64,000 bases of DNA from Amphritea opalescens (GCF_003957515.1 NZ_RQXW01000012.1:48935-112934), one strand, 5' to 3'; counted from the stretch's first letter, positions 44,190 through 54,128 are shown. The notes: generated by a model from the letters alone, not told the origin. Made by a program: numbers and translations.

Positions 44190-46141
44190 TACATCACCAT
44201 GCGACGTACATCGCTTAACAACTGATTCAGGTAGGTCAAGAATCGTCCCGCATCACTGCCGTTAATCGCACGATGATCGTAAGACAAGCACAGAGGCAAC
44301 ATCTTACGTGGTTCGAACTCTTTACCGTTCCAGCGTGGTTCGATATCCGCTTTAGACACACCTAAAATAGCTACTTCAGGGGCATTAACTACCGGCGTAA
44401 AGCCTGTACCGCCAATACCACCTAAGCTTGAGATCGTGAAACAAGCGCCCTGCATCTCTGCTGGTTTCAGCTTACGACCTTTCGCTTTACCCGCCAGTTC
44501 TACCGCCGCCAGGGACAGTTCATAGATGCTCATTTTGTCTGCATCTTTGATCACTGGGACCATCAGGCCATTTGGTGTATCAACCGCCATACCGATATTG
44601 ACATACTTTTTGTAGACGATGTGTTCACCATCTGCATGCAGCGAAGCATTAAATTTCGGATGGGCTTTAAGAGCGATCGCAATCGCTTTCAGCATAAAGG
44701 GTAATGGTGTCAGTTTAACGCCATTACGCGCCGCTTCCTCTTTCATCTCGGCACGGAACAGTTCGAGGTCGGTGATATCGGCTTTATCAAACTGAGTTAC
44801 ATGGGGAATGTTCAACCAGCAGCGTGACATGTTGGCAGCGGTCAGCTTATGGATCTTGGACATTTTCACCATTTCGATTTCACCGAACTGGCTGAAATCG
44901 ACTTCTGGAATGGCCGGAATACCTGAACCGGTGACTGCCGCCTTAGGCTTCTCAGCCAATTGCTTCAGCGCACCTTTAACATATGCCTGAACGTCTTCTT
45001 TCAGGATACGTGTCCGTGGGCCAGTACCGCTCACCAAGGACAGATCAACACCAAATTCACGGGCGATCGCACGTACGGCGGGGCCTGCATGAACCTGTTT
45101 ATTTTTCTGCTCTAGGGCTGCACGATCAATCTGCGCAACCGGTGCCGCAGGCGTTGCTGCTTTAGCTGGCGCAGCAGCGACTGGCGCTGGGGCTGCAGTC
45201 GTTGGTGCAGGAGCAACGGGTGCCGCTGCAGGTGCAGACCCTTCCACTTCCAGTTGCATCAACAGTTGACCTTCGTTGACCTGATCACCGTCTTTGATCT
45301 TCATGGATTTCACGACACCGGCTTTCGGTGCAGGTACTTCCATAGAGGCCTTATCGGTTTCCAATACCAGCACTGAATCGCCTTCAGCAACGGTATCGCC
45401 ATCCTTCACTAGCACTTCAACCACATCAACATCGGTTGCACCACTGAGATCAGGGATCAGAATATCTTCAACACCACCCGCGACCGGTGCAGCGGTTGGC
45501 GCTGCAGCCACAGGTGCGGCTGCTTCAGCGGCAGGCGCCTCAACAGCAGCCGGTGCCGCAGCACCCGCAACCTGAATATCTCCCAGATGATCACCTTCAT
45601 TAACGGTATCACCCTCATTAATATTGATCGAAACGATCACACCCGCCTGTTCAGCAGGCACTTCCATGGAAGCTTTATCGGTTTCGAGGGCGATTAGAGA
45701 ATCCCCTTCAGCAACGGTATCCCCTACTTTAACCAACACCTCAACGACATCGACATCCGTCGCGCCACTGAGGTCGGGTACGAGTATTTTCTCTACCGCA
45801 CTGGCCGCCGCTGGCGCTGCACTCGGTGCAGGTGCCGCTTCTGCTGCCGGAGCAGGTGTAGCCGGAGCTGCCGTGACCACTGGCGCCACCTCTTCAACCA
45901 CCAGCCCAGTTTCTAATACGACAATCGGCTGACCTTCGTTACAGGTGCTGTCGACTTCGACCAAAATCTCTTTCACTGTACCCGCATGGGTAGAGGGGAC
46001 CTCCATAGAGGCCTTATCGGTTTCCAGCACGATCAGAGAATCGCCTTCAACCACTGTGTCACCCACGGCGACACAAACTTCAACAATATCGACGTCTGTT
46101 GCGCCACCAATATCAGGAACCGTAATGTTTACAGTACTCAC
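44189..46141 (-). CDS. aceF: Pyruvate dehydrogenase E2, dihydrolipoyllysine acetyltransferase
   Basis: A 650-residue E2 core subunit that passes the acetyl group to coenzyme A. Three lipoyl domains are visible, each with the ETDKASMEVP motif; the lipoylated lysines are at about 43, 156 and 264. They are linked by long Ala/Pro hinges. A peripheral subunit-binding domain (AGPAVRAIAREFGVDLSLVSG, near 357) and the catalytic domain with LSYDHRAINGSDAGRFL near 620 follow. The three-lipoyl form is like that of E. coli. It lies 33 bases downstream of aceE. lpd is not in the window on this side. Confidence 0.96.
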   Translation of the reverse strand: MSTVNITVPDIGGATDVDIVEVCVAVGDTVVEGDSLIVLETDKASMEVPSTHAGTVKEILVEVDSTCNEGQPIVVLETGLVVEEVAPVVTAAPATPAPAAEAAPAPSAAPAAASAVEKILVPDLSGATDVDVVEVLVKVGDTVAEGDSLIALETDKASMEVPAEQAGVIVSININEGDTVNEGDHLGDIQVAGAAAPAAVEAPAAEAAAPVAAAPTAAPVAGGVEDILIPDLSGATDVDVVEVLVKDGDTVAEGDSVLVLETDKASMEVPAPKAGVVKSMKIKDGDQVNEGQLLMQLEVEGSAPAAAPVAPAPTTAAPAPVAAAPAKAATPAAPVAQIDRAALEQKNKQVHAGPAVRAIAREFGVDLSLVSGTGPRTRILKEDVQAYVKGALKQLAEKPKAAVTGSGIPAIPEVDFSQFGEIEMVKMSKIHKLTAANMSRCWLNIPHVTQFDKADITDLELFRAEMKEEAARNGVKLTPLPFMLKAIAIALKAHPKFNASLHADGEHIVYKKYVNIGMAVDTPNGLMVPVIKDADKMSIYELSLAAVELAGKAKGRKLKPAEMQGACFTISSLGGIGGTGFTPVVNAPEVAILGVSKADIEPRWNGKEFEPRKMLPLCLSYDHRAINGSDAGRFLTYLNQLLSDVRRMVM

Positions 46142-46174
46142 GTCATTATCCTCTCTTAAAAGTTTAGCGTCGGG

Positions 46175-48832
46175 TTACACAGTCCAAGGAGCTGGTTTTT
46201 CCGGATTAATACCAAACTTCTTCATTGCCTTAGCGACCACAGAACGCTCAACCTGCCCCTCTTCCGCCAAGGCAGATAGAGCAGCAACAGTTACGTAGTA
46301 ACGGCTAACTTCAAAGAAATCACGCAACTTAGCACGTGTATCAGAGCGACCGAAACCATCGGTACCCAACACTTTATAAGTGCCTGGGATATATTCACGC
46401 AGCTGATCAGCATAGTTACGCATGTAGTCAGTCGAGGCGATCACAGGACCCTGACGATCTTTCAGACAATCTTGCAGATAGGAGGTACGCAGTTCCTCTT
46501 CAGGATGCAGCATGTTCCAACGGGCAACACCCTGCGCATCACGGCGCAGCTCATTGATTGAGGTAGTGCTCCAGATATCGGCTTCGATACCATAATCCTC
46601 ACGCAGAATGTCGGCAGCTGCGATCACTTCACGCAGGATCGTACCGCAACCCATTAGCTGAACTTTCTTCTCGGCATCTTTACCTTCTTGCAGAAGGTAC
46701 ATCCCTTTAACAATACCTTCCTCAGCGCCAACCGGCATCGCTTTGTGGGCATAGTTTTCGTTCATGGTGGTGATGTAGTAGAACTTGTTCTCTTTGTCCT
46801 GGAACATCCGTTTCAGGCCATCCTGAACAATAACGGTCAGTTCATAACCAAAGGTCGGATCATAAGAGACACAGTTCGGAATCATCTGCGCCATCAGGTG
46901 AGAATGGCCATCCTGATGCTGCAGTCCTTCACCGTTAAGGGTGGTACGACCAGAGGTTGCGCCGATAAGGAAACCACGCGCCTGCATATCACCGGCAGCC
47001 CAAGCCAAATCCATCACCCGTTGGAAACCAAACATAGAGTAATAGATATAGAAAGGCACCAAGGTGCAGTTGTTATTACTGTATGAAGTGGCACAGGCCA
47101 TCCACGCAGACATCGCCCCTGCTTCGTTAATCCCTTCTTCTAGAATCTGACCGGTTTTAGACTCTTTGTAGAACATGATCTGATCGGAGTCATGGGGTAC
47201 ATAGTTCTGACCGGCAGAGGTGTATATACCGAGTTGACGGAACATACCTTCCATACCAAAGGTACGGGCTTCATCCGGCACGATCGGTACAACACGATCA
47301 CCAATGTTTTTATCTTTAACCAATGTGCTCATCACACGGTTAAGCACCATCTGAGTCGACATTTCGCGCTTGCCGCTATCTTTTAGCTGCGCCGCGAAGG
47401 TTTCTAGTGGTGGAATTTCTAAGGCATCGAAGTCACTACGTCGAGTCGGATAGACACCGCCTAAACGGTTACGTCGATCCATCATGTACTTCATCTCTGC
47501 AGAATCGGGCGATGGACGGTAGTAAGGTACTTCTTTCAGCTGATCATCGGTCAGCGGAATATTGTGGTGATTACGGAAGTCTTTCAGATCTTCCATCGCC
47601 ACTTTTTTCAGTGAGTGGGTATCGTTTTTAGCCGTACCTGATTTACCGGTACCGTAACCTTTAACGGTTTGCGCCAGAATAACCGTTGGCTGACCTTTAT
47701 GGTTCATCGCCTCATGGTAAGCCGCATACACTTTGTAAGGGTCGTGGCCGCCACGGTTGAGGTTCATGATATCGTCGTCGGAGAGATCTTTAACCATCTC
47801 CAGCAGTTCTGGATACTTGCCAAAGAAATGCTCACGGGTGTAAGCGCCACCGTTAGCCTTGTAGTTTTGCAGCTCACCGTCACAGACTTCGTCCATGCGT
47901 TTCTGCAACAAACCTTTAGTGTCGTTTTCAAACAGTGGATCCCAGTGACGGCCCCACAAACACTTGATGACGTTCCAGCCTGCGCCACGGAACACACCTT
48001 CGAGTTCCTGAACAATTTTACCGTTACCCCGTACTGGTCCGTCTAGACGCTGCAGGTTACAGTTAACCACGAAGACGAGGTTTTCGAGATGTTCACGGCC
48101 TGCTAGCGAGATAGCACCTAAGGATTCCGGCTCATCACACTCACCATCACCGAGGAACGCCCAAACTTTACGCTCGCCACGATCGATCATTGAACGAGAT
48201 GACAGGTAACGCATCACGTGCGCTTGGTAAATCGCTTGCAACGGGCCAAGACCCATAGAAACCGTTGGGAACTGCCAAAAATCAGGCATCAGCCAAGGGT
48301 GTGGATAAGAGGGTAAACCACCGCCATCGACTTCACGACGGAAGCTATCCATCTGCTCTTCGGTTAGACGGCCTTCAAGATAGGCGCGAGAATAGATACC
48401 GGGAGAGATATGCCCCTGGAAGAACACCAGATCGCCTTCACGATCGCCTTCAGAGCCATGGAAAAAGTAGTTAAAACCGATATCGTATAAAGTTGCAGAA
48501 GAGGAGAAACTAGAGATATGACCGCCAAGACCGTCGGCGTTGTCATTGGCGCGCATGACCATTGCCATCGCGTTCCAACGGATAAAAGAACGGATACGGC
48601 GTTCCATAAACAGGTCGCCCGGCATGCGGACTTCATCTTTCGATGCGATCGTGTTTCGATAAGGGGTCGTCAGGGATGCATTTGAGTTTACGCCTAGGTC
48701 AGACGCTTTTTCACCCAGCTTTTGCAGGATGTAATGGGCACGTTCGCTGCCTTCATTCTTAGCAACGGATTCTAGTGCCTCTACCCATTCACTGGTTTCA
48801 ATTGGATCAATATCGTCGGTATATTCTTGCAC
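46175..48832 (-). CDS. aceE: Pyruvate dehydrogenase E1 component (homodimeric)
   Basis: An 885-residue ThDP enzyme that decarboxylates pyruvate. The ThDP motif AFLGDGECDEPESLG is near residue 222 and continues into VFVVNCNLQRLDGPVRGNG. The N-terminus VQEYTDDIDPIETSEWVEAL aligns with E. coli AceE (MSERFPNDVDPIET), so I prefer GTG 48832, which has an AGAAAGG site, over the ATG at 48898. aceF follows after 33 bases. A 29-base near-perfect palindrome lies about 270 bases upstream of the start, and pdhR is beyond it on the same strand. Confidence 0.95.
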   Translation of the reverse strand: MQEYTDDIDPIETSEWVEALESVAKNEGSERAHYILQKLGEKASDLGVNSNASLTTPYRNTIASKDEVRMPGDLFMERRIRSFIRWNAMAMVMRANDNADGLGGHISSFSSSATLYDIGFNYFFHGSEGDREGDLVFFQGHISPGIYSRAYLEGRLTEEQMDSFRREVDGGGLPSYPHPWLMPDFWQFPTVSMGLGPLQAIYQAHVMRYLSSRSMIDRGERKVWAFLGDGECDEPESLGAISLAGREHLENLVFVVNCNLQRLDGPVRGNGKIVQELEGVFRGAGWNVIKCLWGRHWDPLFENDTKGLLQKRMDEVCDGELQNYKANGGAYTREHFFGKYPELLEMVKDLSDDDIMNLNRGGHDPYKVYAAYHEAMNHKGQPTVILAQTVKGYGTGKSGTAKNDTHSLKKVAMEDLKDFRNHHNIPLTDDQLKEVPYYRPSPDSAEMKYMMDRRNRLGGVYPTRRSDFDALEIPPLETFAAQLKDSGKREMSTQMVLNRVMSTLVKDKNIGDRVVPIVPDEARTFGMEGMFRQLGIYTSAGQNYVPHDSDQIMFYKESKTGQILEEGINEAGAMSAWMACATSYSNNNCTLVPFYIYYSMFGFQRVMDLAWAAGDMQARGFLIGATSGRTTLNGEGLQHQDGHSHLMAQMIPNCVSYDPTFGYELTVIVQDGLKRMFQDKENKFYYITTMNENYAHKAMPVGAEEGIVKGMYLLQEGKDAEKKVQLMGCGTILREVIAAADILREDYGIEADIWSTTSINELRRDAQGVARWNMLHPEEELRTSYLQDCLKDRQGPVIASTDYMRNYADQLREYIPGTYKVLGTDGFGRSDTRAKLRDFFEVSRYYVTVAALSALAEEGQVERSVVAKAMKKFGINPEKPAPWTV

Positions 48833-49192
48833 TTTGCCTTTCTCCACTATTCTTGACTTGCACTCAAAACCAGAGGATTGCATCACTCTGGCGGTCAATA
48901 AACTCTGTTAAGAATAGAAGTTATCAGTAAAAAAGCAGGCAAAAAACAACCGAATTATGCTGAACCCAATGATTTAATGGATTTTAGCACTTTGCTCTGC
49001 TCATTTGTCCTTTCAACCAACACTTCTGTGAATGCCTTAATAGAGCCAAAACAGGCGTCATGCTGCACTGCAGCAAGCCTGCCACTTTTTTATTGTCGTT
49101 GTAATTATGTAGTAATACTACAAAATTACAGGTTTAAAGTCTACTTCTGCGGCACAACCGGCAAGCATTGTAGTTTTTATACAGAAGCCCAA
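48833..49192. other. Leader region between pdhR and aceE
   Basis: About 360 bases without a gene. It should contain an aceE promoter. The only strong structure is the palindrome at 49101-49129. No match to the PdhR palindrome ATTGGTxxxACCAAT was seen within it. Confidence 0.55.
49101..49129. promoter_or_regulatory. 29-bp near-perfect palindrome upstream of aceE
   Basis: GTAATTATGTAGTA-A-TACTACAAAATTAC: two 14-base arms around a single base with one mismatch; the inner 15 bases TGTAGTAATACTACA are perfect. A one-base centre is unsuited to an RNA hairpin but suits a dimeric DNA-binding protein. The regulator is unknown; it is not the PdhR consensus. Confidence 0.5.
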
Positions 49193-49957
49193 TTACAACG
49201 CCGTGACATCCGTCCGACGCAGTGCTCGTTTGATCCGAGTATTCTCTTTGCCCTGCTCCAACAAAGCCTCTTCTACATAGGCTAAATGATCATGAGCTGC
49301 CTTACGAGCGTTCTCTGGCTCGCCGGCAACAATCGCATCGAGCAATAAGGTATGTTGCTCATGTATTTTGCTCCGCATCTCGCTTTTAGGGTAGACGTCT
49401 TTGAGGTTTTCCCAAATATGTTGGCGTAACAAACTAAACAGGGCGCGCATCATATGCAACAACACCATATTATGGGTCGATTCTGCGATGGCCAAGTGGA
49501 AATCGACATCCGCATACACTTCTTTATCAAACTCTTTTCGGTCATGAAACATCTGTAGCGCATCATAACGCGCACGAATATGTTCTTTATCCGCGGGGGT
49601 ACTGCGTAACGCCGCATAGTATGCAGACACCCCTTCCAACGCATGACGAAACTCTAAAAGATCATACTGCGCCTCGGGGTGGGTTTGAAACAGTTCTAAT
49701 AAGGGATCAGAGAAGGCCCGACCCAACTCTTCGGATACATAGGTGCCTCCACCTTGCCGACTCACCAGTACACCTTTGGCGGCCAATTTCTGTATCGCCT
49801 CACGTAAGGATGGCCGAGAAACCTCAAACTGTTTCGCTAATTCACGCTCTGCCGGTAACTTTTGTCCGGGCTTTAGCGTCCCTTCCAACACCATATCTTC
49901 AAGCTGCGCCATGATCACATCGGATATTTTCGGCTGCTTAACTCGCTGATACACCAT
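49193..49957 (-). CDS. pdhR: Pyruvate dehydrogenase complex repressor PdhR
   Basis: A 254-residue GntR/FadR-type repressor that responds to pyruvate. The winged helix-turn-helix is clear (KLPAERELAKQFEVSRPSLR, residues 38-57), followed by GVLVSRQGGGTYV. The C-terminal FCD domain includes YDLLEFRHALEGVSAYYAAL, very like E. coli PdhR ([20 protein letters not shown]). It is encoded upstream of aceE in the same direction, as in E. coli. An ideal PdhR palindrome lies at 50260-50276, about 300 bases upstream of its start. Confidence 0.94.
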   Translation of the reverse strand: MVYQRVKQPKISDVIMAQLEDMVLEGTLKPGQKLPAERELAKQFEVSRPSLREAIQKLAAKGVLVSRQGGGTYVSEELGRAFSDPLLELFQTHPEAQYDLLEFRHALEGVSAYYAALRSTPADKEHIRARYDALQMFHDRKEFDKEVYADVDFHLAIAESTHNMVLLHMMRALFSLLRQHIWENLKDVYPKSEMRSKIHEQHTLLLDAIVAGEPENARKAAHDHLAYVEEALLEQGKENTRIKRALRRTDVTAL

Positions 49958-50091
49958 CCCTCGCCACCTATTACTCGTTTTATTCCATGCCGGCCATCAA
50001 TCTTTAACCTGCCCTATTAATGTAAACCGTTGCTAACAGGCGGTCTACAGAGGCTCTACTACTGTTTTAACACAACCGTTGTCTGCGGCTG

Positions 50092-50107
50092 TACGACATT
50101 TGTCGTA
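50092..50107. promoter_or_regulatory. Inverted repeat upstream of pdhR
   Basis: TACGACA-TT-TGTCGTA: perfect 7-base arms with a 2-base centre, 135 bases upstream of the pdhR start in a divergent gap. It could be an operator for either side. No regulator is assigned. Confidence 0.35.
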
Positions 50108-50259
50108 TGTCTATCTTCAAGCTTATCGCTTCTTATTGATTTGATTAAAAAATCACTGCCTATTACTTCACAATCGCGAAAACGGACTCACGCACAGATG
50201 GATAAAAACATTGACAACTGTGTGGTCTAAATTCTATGGTAGCGACTCATTGCATGGTA

Positions 50260-50276
50260 AATTGGTAAGACCAATT
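50260..50276. promoter_or_regulatory. PdhR operator (perfect palindrome)
   Basis: AATTGGTAAGACCAATT, a perfect 17-base palindrome with the PdhR consensus ATTGGTxxxACCAAT extended by one base at each end. It lies 100 bases upstream of the broken TRAP binding-protein gene and in the divergent region with pdhR. It probably controls the lactate gene set to the right, pdhR, or both. Confidence 0.85.
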
Positions 50277-50376
50277 ATTCAAGAACATTTTCAAAAGCTC
50301 AGAATGGCCTGTTCTTTGTCTTGCAACGACTGATTTAAAAGACTCATAAAAACAACAAATATCCTGGGGGAGGAGT

Positions 50377-51053
50377 ATGAATACATTCGCCAAGACCCTA
50401 GTCTCTGCTGCGTGATGACAACAGCGATGACTGCCACAACCGTTACCCTTCAAGCCGTTGATAGAGTACTGCTGAAAACACCGATCGCTTTCGGCTCTCA
50501 TCTGCCGGCACTCGGCACACCGATTAAATGGGTCTCCGAACAGCTACCGATTATGAGTGAAGGCTCCATTAAGCTGAAAATCTATGAGCCCGGTAAGCTG
50601 GTCGGCGCGATTGATGCGACTGAATTCTCTCAACCCGCTATCGATCAACGTCTAGGCCTGTATAAGATCGCTAAATACAACTACTTCCCTTGCTGGCATC
50701 AGCAGGCCACTATCTTTGAGCTGCTGATCAACAAAGATACTTGGAAGGGCATGAGTAAGTCGCAACAGGCGATTGTGGATAACACCTGTAAAGCGTCTGT
50801 AACCAATGCAGTCGCCTAAGGTGAAGCGATGCAGTTTGATGTTATGGCCAATGCCAAAGAACATGGCGTGCATATCCGTTATTGGAATGACACCATGCTG
50901 ACCGCCTTTGAAGAAAAGTGGGACGAAGTGGTTGCAGAGAAGACCGTTGCAGATCCTTTCTTCAAGAAAGTTTGGGGTGACCTGAGTACTTTCCGTAAAG
51001 GTTATGACCTTAGGGAATCTAACGCTTTCCTTCCGTGTGCAACCAACAAATAA
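50377..51053 (+). pseudogene. Broken TRAP transporter solute-binding protein (DctP/TakP type)
   Basis: A GGGGGAGGAGT ribosome binding site precedes ATG 50377 (MNTFAKTLVSAA), but the frame stops at once (TGATGA, near 50413); a frameshift restores the signal peptide continuation (MTTAMTATTVTLQA). The mature start (FGSHLPALGTPIKWVSEQLP) jumps directly to the C-terminal half (EFSQPAIDQRLGLYKIAKYN, FELLINKDTWKGMSKSQQAI), so the middle of the protein is deleted. A further in-frame TAA at 50817 interrupts it before GEAMQFDVMANAKEHG. The C-terminal half resembles the 2-oxo-acid/lactate-binding TRAP proteins. No membrane subunits follow. Confidence 0.8.
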
Positions 51054-51233
51054 GTTTGGCTTAAAATGACGGAGGGGCTACTGCTCCTTCGTTTATGATT
51101 TCCGACCTACCCAACGGACTGTCGATCACCCGGAAGGTTAGGCTGAACATATAAAAACGAATTGAACCCTATAATCCATATTGATTTGTAACTGGGCTAA
51201 TTCCGAGAGAACTCTGTCAAAAAAGGTATTTCG

Positions 51234-54110
51234 ATGAAACAGGCATATCAGCAATTCAAGCAACAGCTATTGGCATTTCTTACCGACAGTCAAATCATAT
51301 CTGACCCGTTACGTACGTTGGCCTATGGTACGGATGCCAGTTTTTACCGTCTTATTCCACAACTGGTGGTACGGCCGGAATCGGAAGCGGATGTTGCCCG
51401 TATTGTTAAGTTGGCCAACCGACATAAAATCCCGGTGACCTTTCGTGCCGCGGGCACCAGCTTATCGGGACAGGCGATTACTGACTCGGTCTTGATTCAA
51501 CTCAGAGATGGTTGGAAAGCGATCTCGATCAATGAAGATGCCAGCCAAATCTCCTTGCAACCGGGTGTGATTGGCGGTCATGCGAATAAACATCTCGCCC
51601 CCTTTAACAAAAAGATCGGGCCTGACCCCGCCTCGATCAACAGCGCCATGATTGGTGGGATCGCGGCGAATAACGCCAGCGGTATGTGTTGTGGCACCGC
51701 TCAAAACAGTTATCGCACCCTGAATCGAATGAAGCTGGTACTGGCCGATGGCACCAAGCTAGACACCGGTAACGCCGAGTCTATCCGCCACTTTAAGCAA
51801 ACGCATAAAGGTTTGCTTGACGCACTGGCCTCTTTAGCACAGCAGACTCAGTGCAACGAGCCTCTGCGGCAACGTATTGAACACAAATACCGTCTGAAAA
51901 ATACCACCGGTTACGCGCTAAACGCTCTCGTGGACTATCAAGATCCGATCGATATCATGCAGCATCTGATGATCGGCTCGGAAGGCACCTTGGGCTTCAT
52001 CAGCGAGATCACCTACAACACCGTGGATGAACATCCTAATAAAGCCTCGGCATTGATTTTTTTCCCCACGGTCCGCACCACCTGCGAAGCGGTAGCCCTG
52101 CTGAAACAGACACCGGTATCAGCGGTGGAGATGATCGACCGTGCCAGCTTACGCTCGATTGAAAATAAACCAGGGATGCCTGAGTTTATTAAAACCCTAC
52201 CTAATGATGTAGCAGCTCTGCTGGTCGAAACTCGCTCTAGCTGCAAAGAACATCTACAGCAACAGGTGGACAGCATCACCGCTTCTATCGCGGCCCTTGA
52301 AACCGTTCAGCCGGTGAAGTTCACTACCGATCCTGCGGAATATTCACAGTACTGGGCTATTCGTAAAGGGTTGTTCCCCGCGGTCGGCGCCGTTCGTAAA
52401 ACCGGCACCACGGTGATTATTGAAGACGTGGCCTTCCCCGTACCCCAGTTAGCAGAAGCCGTACATGATCTGCATGAGATCTTTATTAAATGGGAATATC
52501 ACGAAGCCCTGATTTTCGGTCATGCGCTCGAAGGCAATCTACACTTCCTCTTTACCCAATCCTTTGATAACCCAGCCGAACTTAAGCGCTATGAAGGCTT
52601 GATGGACGATGTCGCTACACTGGTGGTGGATAAGTATGACGGCTCCCTCAAAGCAGAACACGGTACCGGCCGGAATATGGCCCCCTACGTCGAAAAAGAG
52701 TGGGGCGCAGAGGCCTACAATCTGATGTGGGAGATTAAAGAGCTGTTCGACCCCAACAATATCCTCAACCCCGGCGTATTGCTGAACCGTAATCCTCAGG
52801 TGCATCTTGAAAACCTAAAACCGCTACCGGCAGCCGAAGCGCTGGTCGATAAATGTATCGAGTGCGGCTTTTGTGAATCAACCTGTCCTTCGCGTGATCT
52901 CACCTTAAGCCCCCGCCAACGAATCGTTATCTGGCGGGAGATTGCTCGTCTTGAAGCCAGCCAAGAAGATCCCGAACGACTGAAAGAACTGCGTAAAGAG
53001 TACCTTTATCAGGGGATAGATACCTGCGCCGCCTGCGGGTTATGCTCTACTACCTGTCCAGTAGAGATCAACACCGGTGACCTAACGCGATTACTACGCA
53101 GCCGCAATAATCAGCGCCATGCAAAACTGGCGCAATGGCTGGCGGAACATTACGGTGGGGTGATGAATGCCAGTCGGGTCGCTTTTAAAGGTGCAGACCT
53201 CGCTCACGCCGTTTTCGGCACCAAGGTGATGGGCGCACTGACGAAAACGAGCCGCAAGCTCTCGGGTGGACGGGTGCAGCAGTGGACACCCTCAATGCCT
53301 AAAGCGGCAGCAAAGATTGTCTCTCCTTCGGTGATGAACCCCGATGCGCCGAAAGTGGTCTATCTGCCTAGCTGTGCTAGCCGATCCATGGGACCCGCAC
53401 GGGGAGATGAGGAACAAACACCCCTAGCTGAAAAAACCGAAAACCTGCTACGTAAAGCGGGATTTCAGATTATCTACCCCGATAACCTCGACCAGCTCTG
53501 CTGCGGCATGCCTTTCCAATCGAAGGGGATGTTTGATGCGGCCGATTATAAAGCAACAGAAACCAGCAATATGCTGTTGAAAGCGAGTAATAACGGCGAG
53601 TATCCGGTGCTTTCTGATACCAGCCCCTGCAGTCTTAGACTAAAGGGTAACGTAGATCAACGTATTAACCTGTTCGACAGTGTAGAGTTTATCCATGAGT
53701 TTTTACTGGATCGACTCGTGATTACGCCTGCCGAAGAGACGGTGGCACTGCATATCACCTGTAGTAGCACCCGTATGGGCGTCACCGATAAATTACAAAC
53801 GATTGTTGAACGATGCGTCACCGACGTGGTGATTCCAGAACAGATTACCTGCTGCGGTTTTGCCGGTGATAAGGGTTTTTCCACCCCCGAACTTAATGAG
53901 TCGGCACTACGCACACTCAAAGCCGATGTCGAGGGATGCTCAACAGGTTATTCCACCAGTCGCACCTGTGAAATAGGACTGTCGCACCATAGCGGCATTG
54001 ATTATAAATCTATTATTTATCTTCTGGATCGTGTCAGCCAGCCAAAACTAAGCGAACAGAACACGACGCCAGAAAACAGACTGATTCAGCACAACACTGC
54101 GAATCAGTAA
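51234..54110 (+). CDS. FAD/Fe-S respiratory D-lactate dehydrogenase (Dld-II type)
   Basis: A 958-residue membrane-associated flavo-iron-sulfur oxidase. The N-terminal FAD-binding domain (FRAAGTSLSGQAITDSVLI near residue 69, IGGIAANNASGMCCGT near 141) and FAD-oxidase C domain (FGHALEGNLHFLF, LKAEHGTGRNMAPYVEKEWG) are followed by two 4Fe-4S motifs (CIECGFCESTCPS near 541, CAACGLCSTTCPV near 598) and two CCG heterodisulfide-reductase-type motifs (LCCGMPF near 758, TCCGFAGDKGF near 872). This matches Dld-II of Shewanella (934 residues) and the related YdiJ. Nearby PdhR and the lactate-type TRAP remnant favour D-lactate as substrate; D-2-hydroxyglutarate is an alternative. Confidence 0.85.
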   Translation: MKQAYQQFKQQLLAFLTDSQIISDPLRTLAYGTDASFYRLIPQLVVRPESEADVARIVKLANRHKIPVTFRAAGTSLSGQAITDSVLIQLRDGWKAISINEDASQISLQPGVIGGHANKHLAPFNKKIGPDPASINSAMIGGIAANNASGMCCGTAQNSYRTLNRMKLVLADGTKLDTGNAESIRHFKQTHKGLLDALASLAQQTQCNEPLRQRIEHKYRLKNTTGYALNALVDYQDPIDIMQHLMIGSEGTLGFISEITYNTVDEHPNKASALIFFPTVRTTCEAVALLKQTPVSAVEMIDRASLRSIENKPGMPEFIKTLPNDVAALLVETRSSCKEHLQQQVDSITASIAALETVQPVKFTTDPAEYSQYWAIRKGLFPAVGAVRKTGTTVIIEDVAFPVPQLAEAVHDLHEIFIKWEYHEALIFGHALEGNLHFLFTQSFDNPAELKRYEGLMDDVATLVVDKYDGSLKAEHGTGRNMAPYVEKEWGAEAYNLMWEIKELFDPNNILNPGVLLNRNPQVHLENLKPLPAAEALVDKCIECGFCESTCPSRDLTLSPRQRIVIWREIARLEASQEDPERLKELRKEYLYQGIDTCAACGLCSTTCPVEINTGDLTRLLRSRNNQRHAKLAQWLAEHYGGVMNASRVAFKGADLAHAVFGTKVMGALTKTSRKLSGGRVQQWTPSMPKAAAKIVSPSVMNPDAPKVVYLPSCASRSMGPARGDEEQTPLAEKTENLLRKAGFQIIYPDNLDQLCCGMPFQSKGMFDAADYKATETSNMLLKASNNGEYPVLSDTSPCSLRLKGNVDQRINLFDSVEFIHEFLLDRLVITPAEETVALHITCSSTRMGVTDKLQTIVERCVTDVVIPEQITCCGFAGDKGFSTPELNESALRTLKADVEGCSTGYSTSRTCEIGLSHHSGIDYKSIIYLLDRVSQPKLSEQNTTPENRLIQHNTANQ

Positions 54111-54128
54111 CTAACGAGGATATTGAGC

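Noticed and set aside
45294..46298. Plus-strand frames opposite aceF rich in Ser, Thr and Ala
   Set aside because: They are antisense shadows of the repeated lipoyl domains and Ala/Pro linkers.
50412..50819. A 135-residue frame as an independent gene
   Set aside because: It is the middle piece of the broken TRAP binding-protein gene; the ribosome binding site belongs to ATG 50377.
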